A DNA stretch of 37,470 nt from Paraburkholderia tagetis. Its GTDB lineage: Bacteria > Pseudomonadota > Gammaproteobacteria > Burkholderiales > Burkholderiaceae. The DNA lies in contig NZ_JAKLJA010000055.1 of NCBI RefSeq assembly GCF_022213065.1, positions 1-37,470 of the forward strand, given 5' to 3'. Below are positions 7,103-14,269 of the stretch, piece by piece. The first letter of the stretch is position 1; each line of letters begins with the position of its first letter. The translations under genes were made by a program, and so were the position numbers. The notes below the pieces were generated by a model. The model was not told where the DNA came from, ran no database searches, and worked only from the letters and a program-made list of their open reading frames with translations.

Positions 7103-7440
7103 TGCCGGCCCCGCTGCTGAAGTACCGCGTCCTGCCGACCGCGCGGATCGGCATCGACGAACTGAGAAGTTACATTGTCCGCACCTTCGGATGGCCGACC
7201 TGGCGTCAGACATCGGCGCAGATTCAGGAAACCATCACGCAGATTCGCCGGTATCCCGACAGTGGCCATATGCCTGCCGAACTCGAAGGCTTCGTCGATG
7301 AGCGTTTCCGGCAGGCCCTGTCCGGCAAGAACCGGATCATCTACCAGGTCCGGGACGACACCGTTTTCATTCACCTCGTGGTCGACACACGACGCGACCT
7401 GCCGGCCATGCTCCAGAGGATCGTCCTTCGACTCATGTAA
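7102..7440 (+). CDS. RelE/ParE-superfamily toxin
   Basis: 112 residues with the usual family elements: YRVLPTARIGIDELRSYI at the N-terminus, a helix pair, then the core SGKNRIIYQVRDDTVFIHLVVDTRRDLPAML. The sequence favours the ParE/RelE group encoded with Phd/YefM antitoxins; whether it cleaves mRNA or poisons gyrase cannot be told from sequence. It overlaps the antitoxin stop by one base, so expression is coupled. This is the third toxin-antitoxin pair within 5.2 kb. Confidence 0.9.
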   Translation: MPAPLLKYRVLPTARIGIDELRSYIVRTFGWPTWRQTSAQIQETITQIRRYPDSGHMPAELEGFVDERFRQALSGKNRIIYQVRDDTVFIHLVVDTRRDLPAMLQRIVLRLM

Positions 7441-7878
7441 GCGTCAGGATGACGCAACAATTGTCCGCTGCCTGGGGGCAATTGCAAACGAGAAACGACC
7501 CCGCGAGAAGTATGGCGTCACCGGGCTGAAGAGGACAAGTGTGGATGGTGTGGTGGCTGGCGTGCTGGCGGCCCTCTCCTACCCGTTCGACAGTTAGCAA
7601 TCGAGTCATTTGCAAACCGATTTGAAGCTCAATTTGACACCGAACCGCGAGAATTTACTAAGCATTCCTTGGCAACCTGCGATCAAATAAGTGATTATGT
7701 CAACATGGTGACGGCTCGCGATGTGTCTGTCACGCCGTCTTTTGTCACTTTCGTGGGCGTTGATCAGGTACTTTCCTTAGTTGCTGCGCCGCCAGGCAGG
7801 AATCCCGATCTATACGTGGCACGGATGATTTTTCGTCGCTACGCTTGTCCGCTCATGTCATCGACGCGGAGCTGCCCG
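7441..7878. other. No gene supported between the toxin module and a transposase remnant
   Basis: A frame continuous with the downstream transposase fragment begins at 7669, but the part before 7879 does not resemble a transposase. I see no RNA gene or clear transposon terminus. Confidence 0.3.
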
Positions 7879-8346
7879 ATGGATCACTGGCGACTGGCAT
7901 ATCTCGGGATCCGGCAGGTGCCGCACGAGTTGAGCGAATTCGAACTCAGCACATTCTTGACTTTTTCAAAACGCGAACGCACTCAGATCGATTCGCGGCG
8001 CACCGATCTTTACCGGTTGGCCATCGCTCTGCACGTCGGTTTCCTGCGAATGACCGGTCGGCCGCTTGATTCATACAGGCAGATCCCCACCATTCTCTGG
8101 CGACACCTTGGCCAGCAGCTTGACGTCCAGCCGCCGGACGTCGGGACGCTGCGCTCGATCTATGACGGTAACTTCAGGACGCTGTCGGACCACCAGGGCT
8201 TCGCAAAAACCATCGTAAATTTCCGGTCGATCGCCGAACATCAGCGTCGGTATGTGAGCTCGTACATCGCGCGGCCGAATTGGGTCACCCGGCTGCCGCT
8301 CTTGTCCGCGCGTGTCTTGCGAAACACGCTGGCGCGGTCGCTGTAA
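7879..8346 (+). pseudogene. Tn3-family transposase, N-terminal (DUF4158-like) fragment
   Basis: The frame from the ATG at 7879 (GGAG shortly upstream) starts MDHWRLAYLGIRQVPHELSE and continues through FLTFSKRERTQIDSRR, IALHVGFLRMTGRPLDSYRQ, ILWRHLGQQL and IAEHQRRYVSSYI. This is the DUF4158 pattern found at the N-terminus of one group of Tn3-type transposases. Similarity ends near 8262, about 130 codons in; the last codons to 8346 belong to a different transposase read on the opposite strand. The catalytic domain is absent. It is not similar to the start of the TnpA at 27521, so it derives from another transposon. Confidence 0.72.
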
Positions 8347-8545
8347 AACGCCCCGGGCTTGCCGTGGGATTCGATGTAGGCACGCGTCGCCTCGTAATAG
8401 CTGAAGGGTCGACTCGCTGGCCGTGAAATGCAGCGTCATCAGACAGCTCGTTGCGTCATCGACGTACACCAGCAGCGTGCAGGCCGGCGCGCGCTCCTCG
8501 AACCAGGCGTGCTCGCAGCCGTCGATGGCGACCCCGTCCACCACC
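8262..8545 (-). pseudogene. ISNCY/IS1202-type transposase fragment, frameshifted
   Basis: The minus strand reads IDGCEHAWFEERAPACTLLV then YVDDATSCLMTLHFTASEST, the recognisable catalytic core start of ISNCY-type integrase-like transposases. Near 8405 the frame shifts, and the next frame continues FSYYEATRAYIESHGKP and FYSDRASVFRKTR. Both flanks of the full gene are missing. It abuts the Tn3-type fragment at about 8262, so two mobile-element remnants are joined end to end. Confidence 0.72.
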
Positions 8546-8558
8546 GCGATTGCGCTTT

Positions 8559-9269
8559 CTACGACTGGCGCAGCCTCGCGAGCACGGCTTCGACGACGTG
8601 ATCGCAATACCTGCCTCCAAACTCGAATAGTTCCGGGCCCATGCGCTCGACTTCGTCAGCCAGCGCATCGCGCAACATCTGGCGCGCCCTGAAATGACGG
8701 CTGCGTACCGTGGACTCAGGAATGCCCAGGCTCTGAGCGGTTTCTTCGATGCTCATCTCCTCGACCGAGCGCAGCACGAAAACCGTGCGGAAACCCACGG
8801 GTAGCGCATCGAGCTTGCGTTCGAGCAGCGCGCGGATCTCCGCGCGGGAGGCGGCCTGATCGGGTGCGTTATCGTCGTGAGTGTTCGAAGGCATCATATC
8901 GAAGAACATCTGCTCGTCGGGGGAATCCAGCAGCCTCGGCATTATGTTCTGGCGCCGCGCCTCCCGGCGTATCCTGGCGAAACATTCGTTGAGCACGAGG
9001 CGCGAGAGCCAGGTTGCGAGCGAGGCGTCTCCACGAAAATGCTCGAGCGCCCTGAAAGCGTTCAGATACGCGTCCTGCAAGGCGTCTTGCGCTTCCGCGT
9101 CGTTGCGCAATGTCGCGCGCGCAAGCCGGTAGAGGCGTCGGTTGTGGCGGCGCATCAACAATTCGAAAGCAGCGACGTCGCCCGCTACGATGCGCCGCAC
9201 AATTTCCGCGTCGCCATCCGTCAAGCCGCTGGAACATGCATCGGCCATTGCCCTCTCGGTTTCCGTCAT
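8559..9269 (-). CDS. ECF-type RNA polymerase sigma factor
   Basis: 236 residues. Region 2 is ELLMRRHNRRLYRLARATLR with DALQDAYLNAFRALEHFRGD and the WLSRLVLNECFARIRR helix. Region 4 is the C-terminal LPVGFRTVFVLRSVEEMSIE and ETAQSLGIPESTVRSRHFRA helix-turn-helix. The frame is open to 9362, but the ATG at 9269 overlaps the cupredoxin stop as ATGA (9266-9269), which fixes the start. It is the last gene of a coupled three-gene operon (DUF4142, cupredoxin, sigma). No anti-sigma gene is next to it, so control may be transcriptional or through the C-terminal extension after region 4 (EFGGRYCDHVVEAVLARLRQ). Confidence 0.9.
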   Translation of the reverse strand: MTETERAMADACSSGLTDGDAEIVRRIVAGDVAAFELLMRRHNRRLYRLARATLRNDAEAQDALQDAYLNAFRALEHFRGDASLATWLSRLVLNECFARIRREARRQNIMPRLLDSPDEQMFFDMMPSNTHDDNAPDQAASRAEIRALLERKLDALPVGFRTVFVLRSVEEMSIEETAQSLGIPESTVRSRHFRARQMLRDALADEVERMGPELFEFGGRYCDHVVEAVLARLRQS

Positions 9270-9598
9270 GGATTTGGCTTCACGATCAGTGTGCCATGCA
9301 TCTCCGGATGAAACAGGCACTTGTAGGGATGGCTCCCAGGCGCGCGCGCGACGTACCGCCATGACGCTGCCGGCGCAATACTGCCGGAATCGAAGCCCTT
9401 GAGGTCAGCGCTCGCGGTGTGGGCAACGAGATCCCTGTTGACCCACACGACGCTGTCGCCGCTATGCACCGTCACGATTGGCGGATTGAAGCGCATTTGC
9501 TCGATCGTCACGACGTAAGTGCTCGCGGCCGCCGGCCCGGCGACGGTCGCGAACGCGATTGCACAGGCGCCCAGCGCAACTCGCAGCAAGCGGTTCAT
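9266..9598 (-). CDS. Exported cupredoxin (plastocyanin-like copper protein)
   Basis: 110 residues with a signal peptide (about residues 1-26, ending PAAAS) and one cupredoxin domain. The type 1 copper ligands are visible: His60, Cys94, His97 and Met100 in the H…C-x2-H-x2-M arrangement (YKCLFHPEMHGTL). It would be a periplasmic electron carrier, or a copper or redox sensor for its partners. It overlaps the upstream DUF4142 gene (9595-9598) and the downstream sigma gene (9266-9269) by 4 bp each, indicating tight co-translation. Confidence 0.92.
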   Translation of the reverse strand: MNRLLRVALGACAIAFATVAGPAAASTYVVTIEQMRFNPPIVTVHSGDSVVWVNRDLVAHTASADLKGFDSGSIAPAASWRYVARAPGSHPYKCLFHPEMHGTLIVKPNP

Positions 9599-10125
9599 TG
9601 CACATTCGCCAGCGAAGCCTGCAAGTGCTTCGCGTGATCCAGGTGTGCAACGAACGCCGGGCGGACTTTCACCAGCAGCTCCTTCAGCTCGGCGTTTTTC
9701 GCGCTGGGGATGAGCGTCTTGTCGAGCGCGTCGATGACCTGCTCGTGATACGTCACTTCATGATCGATATAGGCACGATCGAACGAGGCCCCTTGCAGCG
9801 TCTTCAGATTGGCGGTGTTCTCCTCGCCGCCTTTCGTCAGACTGTCGCTGGTCGGATTCGCCGCGGGCTTAACGCCAAGCTTGTTCACGAGATTGACGGC
9901 CGCCTGGTTCACACTGGTATGGTCTGTCACCATGCGCTGTGCGAACGCTTTGACATCTTTGGACTGCGTTTTCGATTCGGCGAGCTTGCCGGCGTCGATG
10001 TCGGCTTGGTTCGCCGCCACGACGATAGCGGCAATCTGGGGATCGGTCGGGCCAGGGCTTTGGGCTAGGGCAATGGCGCTCGCGAACACGGGCACGGTGA
10101 GCAGCAACCAGCGGATAGCGTTCAT
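9595..10125 (-). CDS. DUF4142-family exported protein
   Basis: 176 residues: signal peptide (residues 1-21, ending AIALAQ), then the helical DUF4142 domain (about 28-170) with the conserved AFAQRMVTDHTSVNQAAVNL motif and the AYIDHEVTYHEQVIDAL segment. These proteins are periplasmic, four-helix, ferritin-like in appearance and of unknown biochemistry. GGAG at 10132-10135 is 6 nt before the ATG. It is the first gene of the operon with the cupredoxin and the ECF sigma factor, so the sigma factor probably drives this operon. Confidence 0.92.
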   Translation of the reverse strand: MNAIRWLLLTVPVFASAIALAQSPGPTDPQIAAIVVAANQADIDAGKLAESKTQSKDVKAFAQRMVTDHTSVNQAAVNLVNKLGVKPAANPTSDSLTKGGEENTANLKTLQGASFDRAYIDHEVTYHEQVIDALDKTLIPSAKNAELKELLVKVRPAFVAHLDHAKHLQASLANVQ

Positions 10126-10196
10126 ATGAATCTCCTCGAAGGGCGGAAGAGGCGTTCTTCCGCGTAGACGTCTGGCGTTTTGCCAGCTTTCGAGGG

Positions 10197-10226
10197 AATA
10201 GATGTCACGAGTTGGAAGGCTGTTCC
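10197..10226 (-). promoter_or_regulatory. Candidate ECF-type promoter for the DUF4142–cupredoxin–sigma operon
   Basis: On the minus strand GGAAC (10226-10222) is followed after 18 nt by ATCTATT (10203-10197), about 70 bp upstream of the DUF4142 start. GGAAC-type -35 elements are typical of ECF sigma factors, suggesting autoregulation. The spacing is slightly long and the -10 identity is a guess. Confidence 0.35.
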
Positions 10227-10326
10227 CGATTCCAGCGGGTTCCCGCCGGGAGCCCTACGTGGCGGGCTGGTGGTCGTCCAATTTCCCGTGACGCCTGAAC
10301 CAGCGGCAAAGTCTCACCACCGCCCT

Positions 10327-10419
10327 TCAATGGCGTTTGTGCGTGCCCGTATAAAGCACGGACGCAAACGCGATCGAAGGAATTAGCAGAATCACGGCTA
10401 GCACGATGTAATGGTCCAT
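10327..10419 (-). CDS. 30-residue single-span membrane peptide
   Basis: A short frame starting ATG at 10419 with GGAG at 10425-10428, 5 nt upstream. The peptide is MDHYIVLAVILLIPSIAFAS followed by VLYTGTHKRH: one hydrophobic helix with a basic His/Lys/Arg tail, like many bacterial small membrane regulators. It lies upstream of, and on the same strand as, the DUF4142–sigma operon, 200 bp before it. Support is the ribosome-binding site and the clean membrane-helix composition; no homology is claimed. Confidence 0.6.
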   Translation of the reverse strand: MDHYIVLAVILLIPSIAFASVLYTGTHKRH

Positions 10420-10429
10420 GGAATCTCCT

Positions 10430-10783
10430 ACGCGCCATTGGTGGCGTGCGCATCCCATGTTAAGCATATTTTTAACACCTTGCCGATGGTGTCTAAAGCA
10501 CAGTGCCGCACTGCTCGTTATGGCCTACATAGACCTTTCAACCACGAAGCGCTGCTCAAGAATTAAGCAGTTACTGGCGACCGGGTGTCGCACTGCACAA
10601 ACGGGTAATATCTTTATATTGGTAGGGTTTGGGTCGACCCTCTTTTTGCAGTGCGGTCCAGATCACCAGGCGCGATCGGACCCCGTGCGCGGCCTTGCCG
10701 GTTGTCGACAGCCATGGCGCCGAAGTGATTCGGCCCCCTGTCAGCGTCACCAGTTTCTGCCCGAACCTCGAAAGGAAGCCCCT
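10430..10783. other. No gene supported
   Basis: The segment between divergent small genes is moderately AT-rich near 10450-10480 and 10600-10650 and probably holds promoters for the 30-residue peptide (minus) and the small exported protein (plus). No RNA gene or repeat is recognised. Confidence 0.3.
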
Positions 10784-10939
10784 GTGAAATACGTTCCCCG
10801 CATCGCCGCATCTGCCGCCCTCGTCGTCGTCGCCTTCGCTGTTGTCACGTTCGCCCAGATCAAGTTCGCGCCCCAGTCCGCAGACAACAACCCGCTCGCA
10901 CAGATCGTCCTCAACGTCGAGTCGCAACTGAACGGCTGA
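10784..10939 (+). CDS. Small exported or membrane-anchored peptide (51 residues)
   Basis: GTG start at 10784 preceded by AAAGGAAG (10771-10778). Residues 2-25 (KYVPRIAASAALVVVAFAVV and onward) look like a signal peptide or membrane anchor. The short mature part ends in AQIVLNVESQLNG. A near-copy of this C-terminal motif (IVLNVDSWNG, stop) occurs at 11194-11227, so the family seems to have been duplicated locally. Function unknown. Confidence 0.6.
   Translation: MKYVPRIAASAALVVVAFAVVTFAQIKFAPQSADNNPLAQIVLNVESQLNG
10903..10939 (+). repeat. Direct repeat encoding IVLNV(E/D)S…NG-stop (second copy 11194-11227)
   Basis: GATCGTCCTcAACGTCGA at 10903-10920 recurs as GATCGTCCTgAACGTCGA at 11194-11211. 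Both are followed by a serine codon, an aacggct and an in-frame stop. The second copy lacks an obvious start or signal sequence, so it looks like the tail of a decayed paralogue. Confidence 0.55.
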
Positions 10940-10948
10940 TCCCCGCCG

Positions 10949-11104
10949 TCAAAGACAGGCGTCGTCGTTCTCGGCGCTCTCGCGCCAGTCGCCACCCGTC
11001 CCGCGGCACCACGCGCACTGCTGGCAGGCAGTGCCAAACTCATGTTCGAGCGTTTCCAATCCCTCGTCGCACGCCGGATTGCTGCACGGAAAGAACGTCT
11101 GCAT
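10949..11104 (-). CDS. 51-residue zinc-ribbon-like protein
   Basis: ATG at 11104 with GGGGGGAG just upstream (spacing about 3-4 nt). The frame is open further upstream but this is the only start with a good ribosome-binding site. The protein MQTFFPCSNPACDEGLETLE continues to a second cluster CQQCAWC and ends GDWRESAENDDACL. The C-x4-C and C-x2-C-x2-C groups suggest one bound zinc. It is convergent with the 51-residue exported peptide, whose stop is 10 bp away. Probably a small nucleic-acid or protein adaptor; no family recognised. Confidence 0.62.
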   Translation of the reverse strand: MQTFFPCSNPACDEGLETLEHEFGTACQQCAWCRGTGGDWRESAENDDACL

Positions 11105-11330
11105 TTCTCCCCCCTGAGCGTGCAGCAAAGCTGCCAGCGCACACGATTGGAAAACCCGTCGCCATCCACATGGGATGTGCAGCGGGCTGCACGGATCGTC
11201 CTGAACGTCGACTCGTGGAACGGCTAACACGCCAATCGAAGGCGCCGCGCGCATGGCGCAAATCGGATCCTCTGCGTCATAGATCTGCAACTCCTGGAGC
11301 ACGATCCAGCGACGTCCCTCGCTGCAGTCC

Positions 11331-11771
11331 TCAACGCCGATGGGCGTCGGGTAATTTCGGGCTTTGGTGTCTGACGCGCGAGTGCGGTGGGCGAATAGTC
11401 GGAGCGATGCGTGGCTTCAGTGATCGATTCCCAGGCTGAGCGCGATCCACCCGTTTTAGGTGAAACATACTGACCAGTGCGCCCGGCGCGTACGTTATCC
11501 TGGTAGCGGAAATCATACGTTCGATCAGGCCGAGCAGATCGGCAGCCGTGCGCAGACGGGCGGCGCTCAGCGTCCCGCAGGTCAACGGTGGCAGATCATC
11601 GGTCGTGGCGACCGCGCACCGGATCTCGATGCGGCTCGCAATGCCGTAACTGTCAAGCACGATTTGCACATCAAACAGGCGGGCATGCCGTCCTGGCGGA
11701 CGATACCGGAAGTAGATCCGGGTGGATGCCGGTGGTTCGATCCAGGGGCGGATAACTCGCGCAGGAATCAT
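11331..11771 (-). CDS. Hypothetical protein (146 residues)
   Basis: Starts at ATG 11771 after GGTGAAG (about 6 nt away); a GTG 12 bp upstream (11783) is the alternative. The segments RVIRPWIEPPASTRIYFRYR, VQIVLDSYGIASRIEIRCAV and LSAARLRTAADLLGLIERMI look protein-like and alternate strands and helices plausibly. The last 30 residues are Pro/Arg-rich. No named family is recognised. A longer plus-strand frame overlaps it (11460-12074) but has poorer composition. Confidence 0.5.
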   Translation of the reverse strand: MIPARVIRPWIEPPASTRIYFRYRPPGRHARLFDVQIVLDSYGIASRIEIRCAVATTDDLPPLTCGTLSAARLRTAADLLGLIERMISATRITYAPGALVSMFHLKRVDRAQPGNRSLKPRIAPTIRPPHSRVRHQSPKLPDAHRR

Positions 11772-12321
11772 GTTGTACTTCACCCAAATGCACTCGCCTC
11801 ACGGGTGTCGCAGAGACAAACTTATCGTGGTTTTCGGGTCTGCACGACATCGCGCCGGTCAGCGCAGTCCTGGCCGGCGCGATCTAAGACGACTTTACTC
11901 AACTGCTGCTGCCCGTTAATGCAGCCCCACCGATTCGCGGCGCTTACAGCCGCTCATCTCAGCGTTTCAGGACCATCCACGTTGGTCGCAGTTTTCAACA
12001 GATGGCCTTCCACCCGTCGGAGGTCGGTTTCGTTCATAACTCTGGCCGACAAGGCCCCGTGCTTCACAGCGTGAAATCAGCACAACCACGCCATGATTCT
12101 GCGCCTGCAGGCCCTGGGCCATTTCGCCGACACCGAGAATCGCTCGAAACCCGCCTTCATCAGGTCCGCTGACCGGATGTCCATCACTGCCCGCAGCAAT
12201 CTGTTATGGATAACGAATAGATCAGGAGGCGACGAGTCACCGCCTATTCCTCGCCCCAGGCGGAGGCGGCGTCAAGCCATGTTTGCGCCGGTTTCCAGAG
12301 CGTGAGCCATCGCGCTTTAAT
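11772..12321. other. No gene supported
   Basis: Short open frames are present on both strands but none has a ribosome-binding site with protein-like composition. No RNA gene is recognised. The stretch ends at the first copy of the 17-bp palindrome. Confidence 0.3.
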
Positions 12322-12338
12322 ATATCACGTTATGATAT
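12322..12338 (+). promoter_or_regulatory. 17-bp palindrome, copy A (ATATCACGTTATGATAT)
   Basis: One of four near-identical sites in the window (others at 18086, 18525 and 22382), consensus ATATCACRTTRTGATAT. It sits 21 bp before the ATG at 12360, overlapping the expected -10 region, and upstream of the decayed DUF1840 gene and the 55-residue membrane protein. Confidence 0.7.
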
Positions 12339-12359
12339 AAAATTGAAGGAAACCTTCCG

Positions 12360-12476
12360 ATGCACGTGAGTCCGGTGAATGACGGTCTACGGGGAATACA
12401 GACACGATTCGCGTGGGCGGAGCATAACCTTGGGGAACTACGCCTGATCCCGGCCGCCGCAATCCGGGTCTCGTGA
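12360..12476 (+). CDS. Doubtful 38-residue frame directly behind palindrome A
   Basis: The ATG at 12360 has GAAGGA at 12345-12350. The peptide MHVSPVNDGLRGIQTRFAWA… ends at 12476. Its only support is its position right after a regulatory palindrome and a possible ribosome-binding site; it may be the degraded start of a larger gene. Confidence 0.3.
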   Translation: MHVSPVNDGLRGIQTRFAWAEHNLGELRLIPAAAIRVS

Positions 12477-12564
12477 GGGCCTCGGCGCGGCCGCGCGCGG
12501 GGAAGATATGGCGTGCGTGCAGCACATCATGGCAAGAAATCGCTGGCACAACGGAGGATGCACC

Positions 12565-12760
12565 TTGCTGGTCACGTTCCAGTCGAGCCGCACCGGAAGT
12601 CCTAATGCCGGGACATCTCGCGCAGTACCTGCTGAGTGTCGTCGGTAAGAGGCTCGGCACGCGCGGCGTCGTCCTCCACGATGAGCTGCCGGGGATGATC
12701 AGCCGTCTCGAGACAGTGATCTCTGACGACTGTGCGAGGCGATCGCGCACGACCGTCGCC
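12565..12760 (+). pseudogene. DUF1840-family gene, frameshifted and truncated
   Basis: After GGAGG (12553-12557) a TTG start (12565) gives LLVTFQSS, the DUF1840 N-terminus. Around 12585-12600 the frame changes, and the adjacent frame continues RAAPEVLMPGHLAQYLLSVV, LGTRGVVLHDELPGMISRLE, TVISDD, matching the rest of the DUF1840 core. After about 12750 similarity is lost. DUF1840 proteins are short beta-proteobacterial proteins of unknown function. The frameshift could be genuine decay or a sequencing error; the lost C-terminus argues for decay. Confidence 0.6.
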
Positions 12761-12797
12761 AGACACATACCAGGTCTGACCAGCCAGGAGGAACACG

Positions 12798-12965
12798 ATG
12801 TCCATCGTACCGATGTTTCTCGTAGCCCTTTTCGCGTTAATTGTGGCCATGCACCGCGGCGTGACCCGCAGGGCAGACGCGAGCCTTCGCGCGCAATTCG
12901 AGGCGGAAGGCCCGGGCAGCGAGCTGTCACGCCAGTTGATGCGCGTCTCGGGATTTAGCGTCTGA
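12798..12965 (+). CDS. 55-residue single-span membrane protein
   Basis: AGGAGG at 12786-12791 lies 6 nt before the ATG, the strongest ribosome-binding site in this part of the window. Residues 1-18 (MSIVPMFLVALFALIVAM) form one membrane helix, followed by a basic stretch (HRGVTRRADASLRAQFEAEG) and a short amphipathic tail ending SGFSV. It is probably co-transcribed with the decayed DUF1840 gene from the promoter at palindrome A. No family recognised. Confidence 0.65.
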   Translation: MSIVPMFLVALFALIVAMHRGVTRRADASLRAQFEAEGPGSELSRQLMRVSGFSV

Positions 12966-13616
12966 GTTCCTGCGTACCTATGGACGATTGGCCGAGCGTA
13001 CTGTATTTGTCGATCGGGCCGCTCTGGGGTTTCGCATGAACCTCTGACTGAAACGACGAGCGCGTCCGATCGTGGATCGCGGCACGGCCGGAAAGCGGCC
13101 GCTCGAGAACGAATGAGTCGAACGGCCGCTCGGGGTCCACCAAGCTATGGTTGAATCGGTTGCCGCATTCGGCACGAGTCATCTTCCGCCCCCTGCACGA
13201 GGACCCTGTCGTCCCGCGCACCCTCGCGGGTATGTCCATTGCGCATGGCGGGATTTGACATTACCCCGTCGGTCAGCATTCCGGGTTCGACCGGCGACTC
13301 CATGCGACTCAGCGTTATTGCGCGTCACATGAGGGAATTCGTATCAACTTTAGTTCGTTTGACAGCAAGAGATGAGACGTGTCGCCGTCGCTCGCGTGGT
13401 CTTAGGTAGCGCAACGTCACCTTGTGCGCCTGCCTGCAGCGCGTTTCCTATTCGTTGCCAATCGTCTGGATGACCTGGGAGTGCAGATGCAGCCCCGCCT
13501 TGCTGGAGCGTCGCAACCGAAACGTCCATCAAGCCGTCTGCCGTCGTGGCCACCATCCCAGGCTACATCGATACCGACTTTGACGCGTGCTCTTCGCAGC
13601 TACCATCGCGTGGCCG
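12966..13616. other. No gene supported
   Basis: Several overlapping open frames, none with a ribosome-binding site or recognisable motif. The minus-strand frame around 13000-13180 (AECGNRFNHSLVDPERPFDS) has somewhat protein-like composition and may be a remnant. No RNA gene recognised. Confidence 0.3.
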
Positions 13617-13745
13617 CATGATTTCGGGCGACTGCGCATCCGCTTCGAAGGACTCGCGGCCACACACATCCGTTCATGCATGAAGATGGTCGCCGGCATC
13701 ACCTGCTGGCCACACCTTCGAAACTCATTCTATCAGCATGTTTAA
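13617..13745 (+). pseudogene. IS5-type transposase, C-terminal remnant
   Basis: The plus strand reads HDFGRLRIRFEGLAATHIRS then CMKMVAGITCWPHLRNSFYQ and a stop. This matches the end of IS5-type transposases (a (H/R)DFxRLRIRxE motif followed by a helix that usually reads like AFLxLGCALICW). Only about 42 codons remain and there is no upstream catalytic core. Confidence 0.55.
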
Positions 13746-13857
13746 GAAAATTTTAAGGTATGAGGCCTACGCTGGTTGCACGTGCCCAAGGACTTGTACG
13801 GTTCCAACGATACCCAGGTCGTGCAACAAGGGGACCGATTGTTTCGCGGAGAACACC

Positions 13858-14160
13858 ATGAACTCGATACTTCTAATCGGCGGCGCGCTCGTTGTCGCTC
13901 TGCCCTCGCTGACATTTGCCAAGCCGCCGGCCGCTCCCTCCGCATCTGCAGCTGTGGAAGGCCAAGCGCAACCGGGCGGACAGACGGGGCAAGTCCGGAA
14001 GATGAACACTGATATGTCTAGCTATCCCTTCCATTTGCAGGGCGCAACGGCCAGTCGGACCGAAGGCTCTGCGGACTACGGCGGCGTTGCCGAGACGGGA
14101 CAGCAACAAGGCAGCAGGTCGACGAGCCAATCGATCCACTCGTTGTTCGCGCACCATTAG
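13858..14160 (+). CDS. Small exported protein of unknown function
   Basis: 100 residues from the ATG at 13858, preceded by a CGGAGAA ribosome-binding site. Residues 1-21 (MNSILLIGGALVVALPSLTF then A|KPPAAP) are a signal peptide. The mature part is low in hydrophobic residues, rich in Gln, Gly and Ser, and probably disordered, ending SQSIHSLFAHH. Such short DUF4148-like exported proteins are abundant in Burkholderiaceae, but I do not see the full DUF4148 pattern. Confidence 0.68.
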   Translation: MNSILLIGGALVVALPSLTFAKPPAAPSASAAVEGQAQPGGQTGQVRKMNTDMSSYPFHLQGATASRTEGSADYGGVAETGQQQGSRSTSQSIHSLFAHH

Positions 14161-14269
14161 ATGTCTGGAGCGCCGCGCAGAGCGTCGCTTGACGCGAGGT
14201 CTTGCTCAAAATCAGCAGAATCGCCGACAATTGTTAGATCGGGGCTGGAGGGGCATCACTGCTGGTAGC

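Noticed and set aside
11331..11350. Third copy of the IVLNV motif
   Set aside because: GCAGTCCTCAACGCCGA gives AVLNAD, but it lacks the following S…NG-stop and could arise by chance.
12602..12850. Minus-strand 82-codon frame
   Set aside because: The plus strand here carries the DUF1840 remnant and the start of the 55-residue membrane protein with a strong ribosome-binding site.
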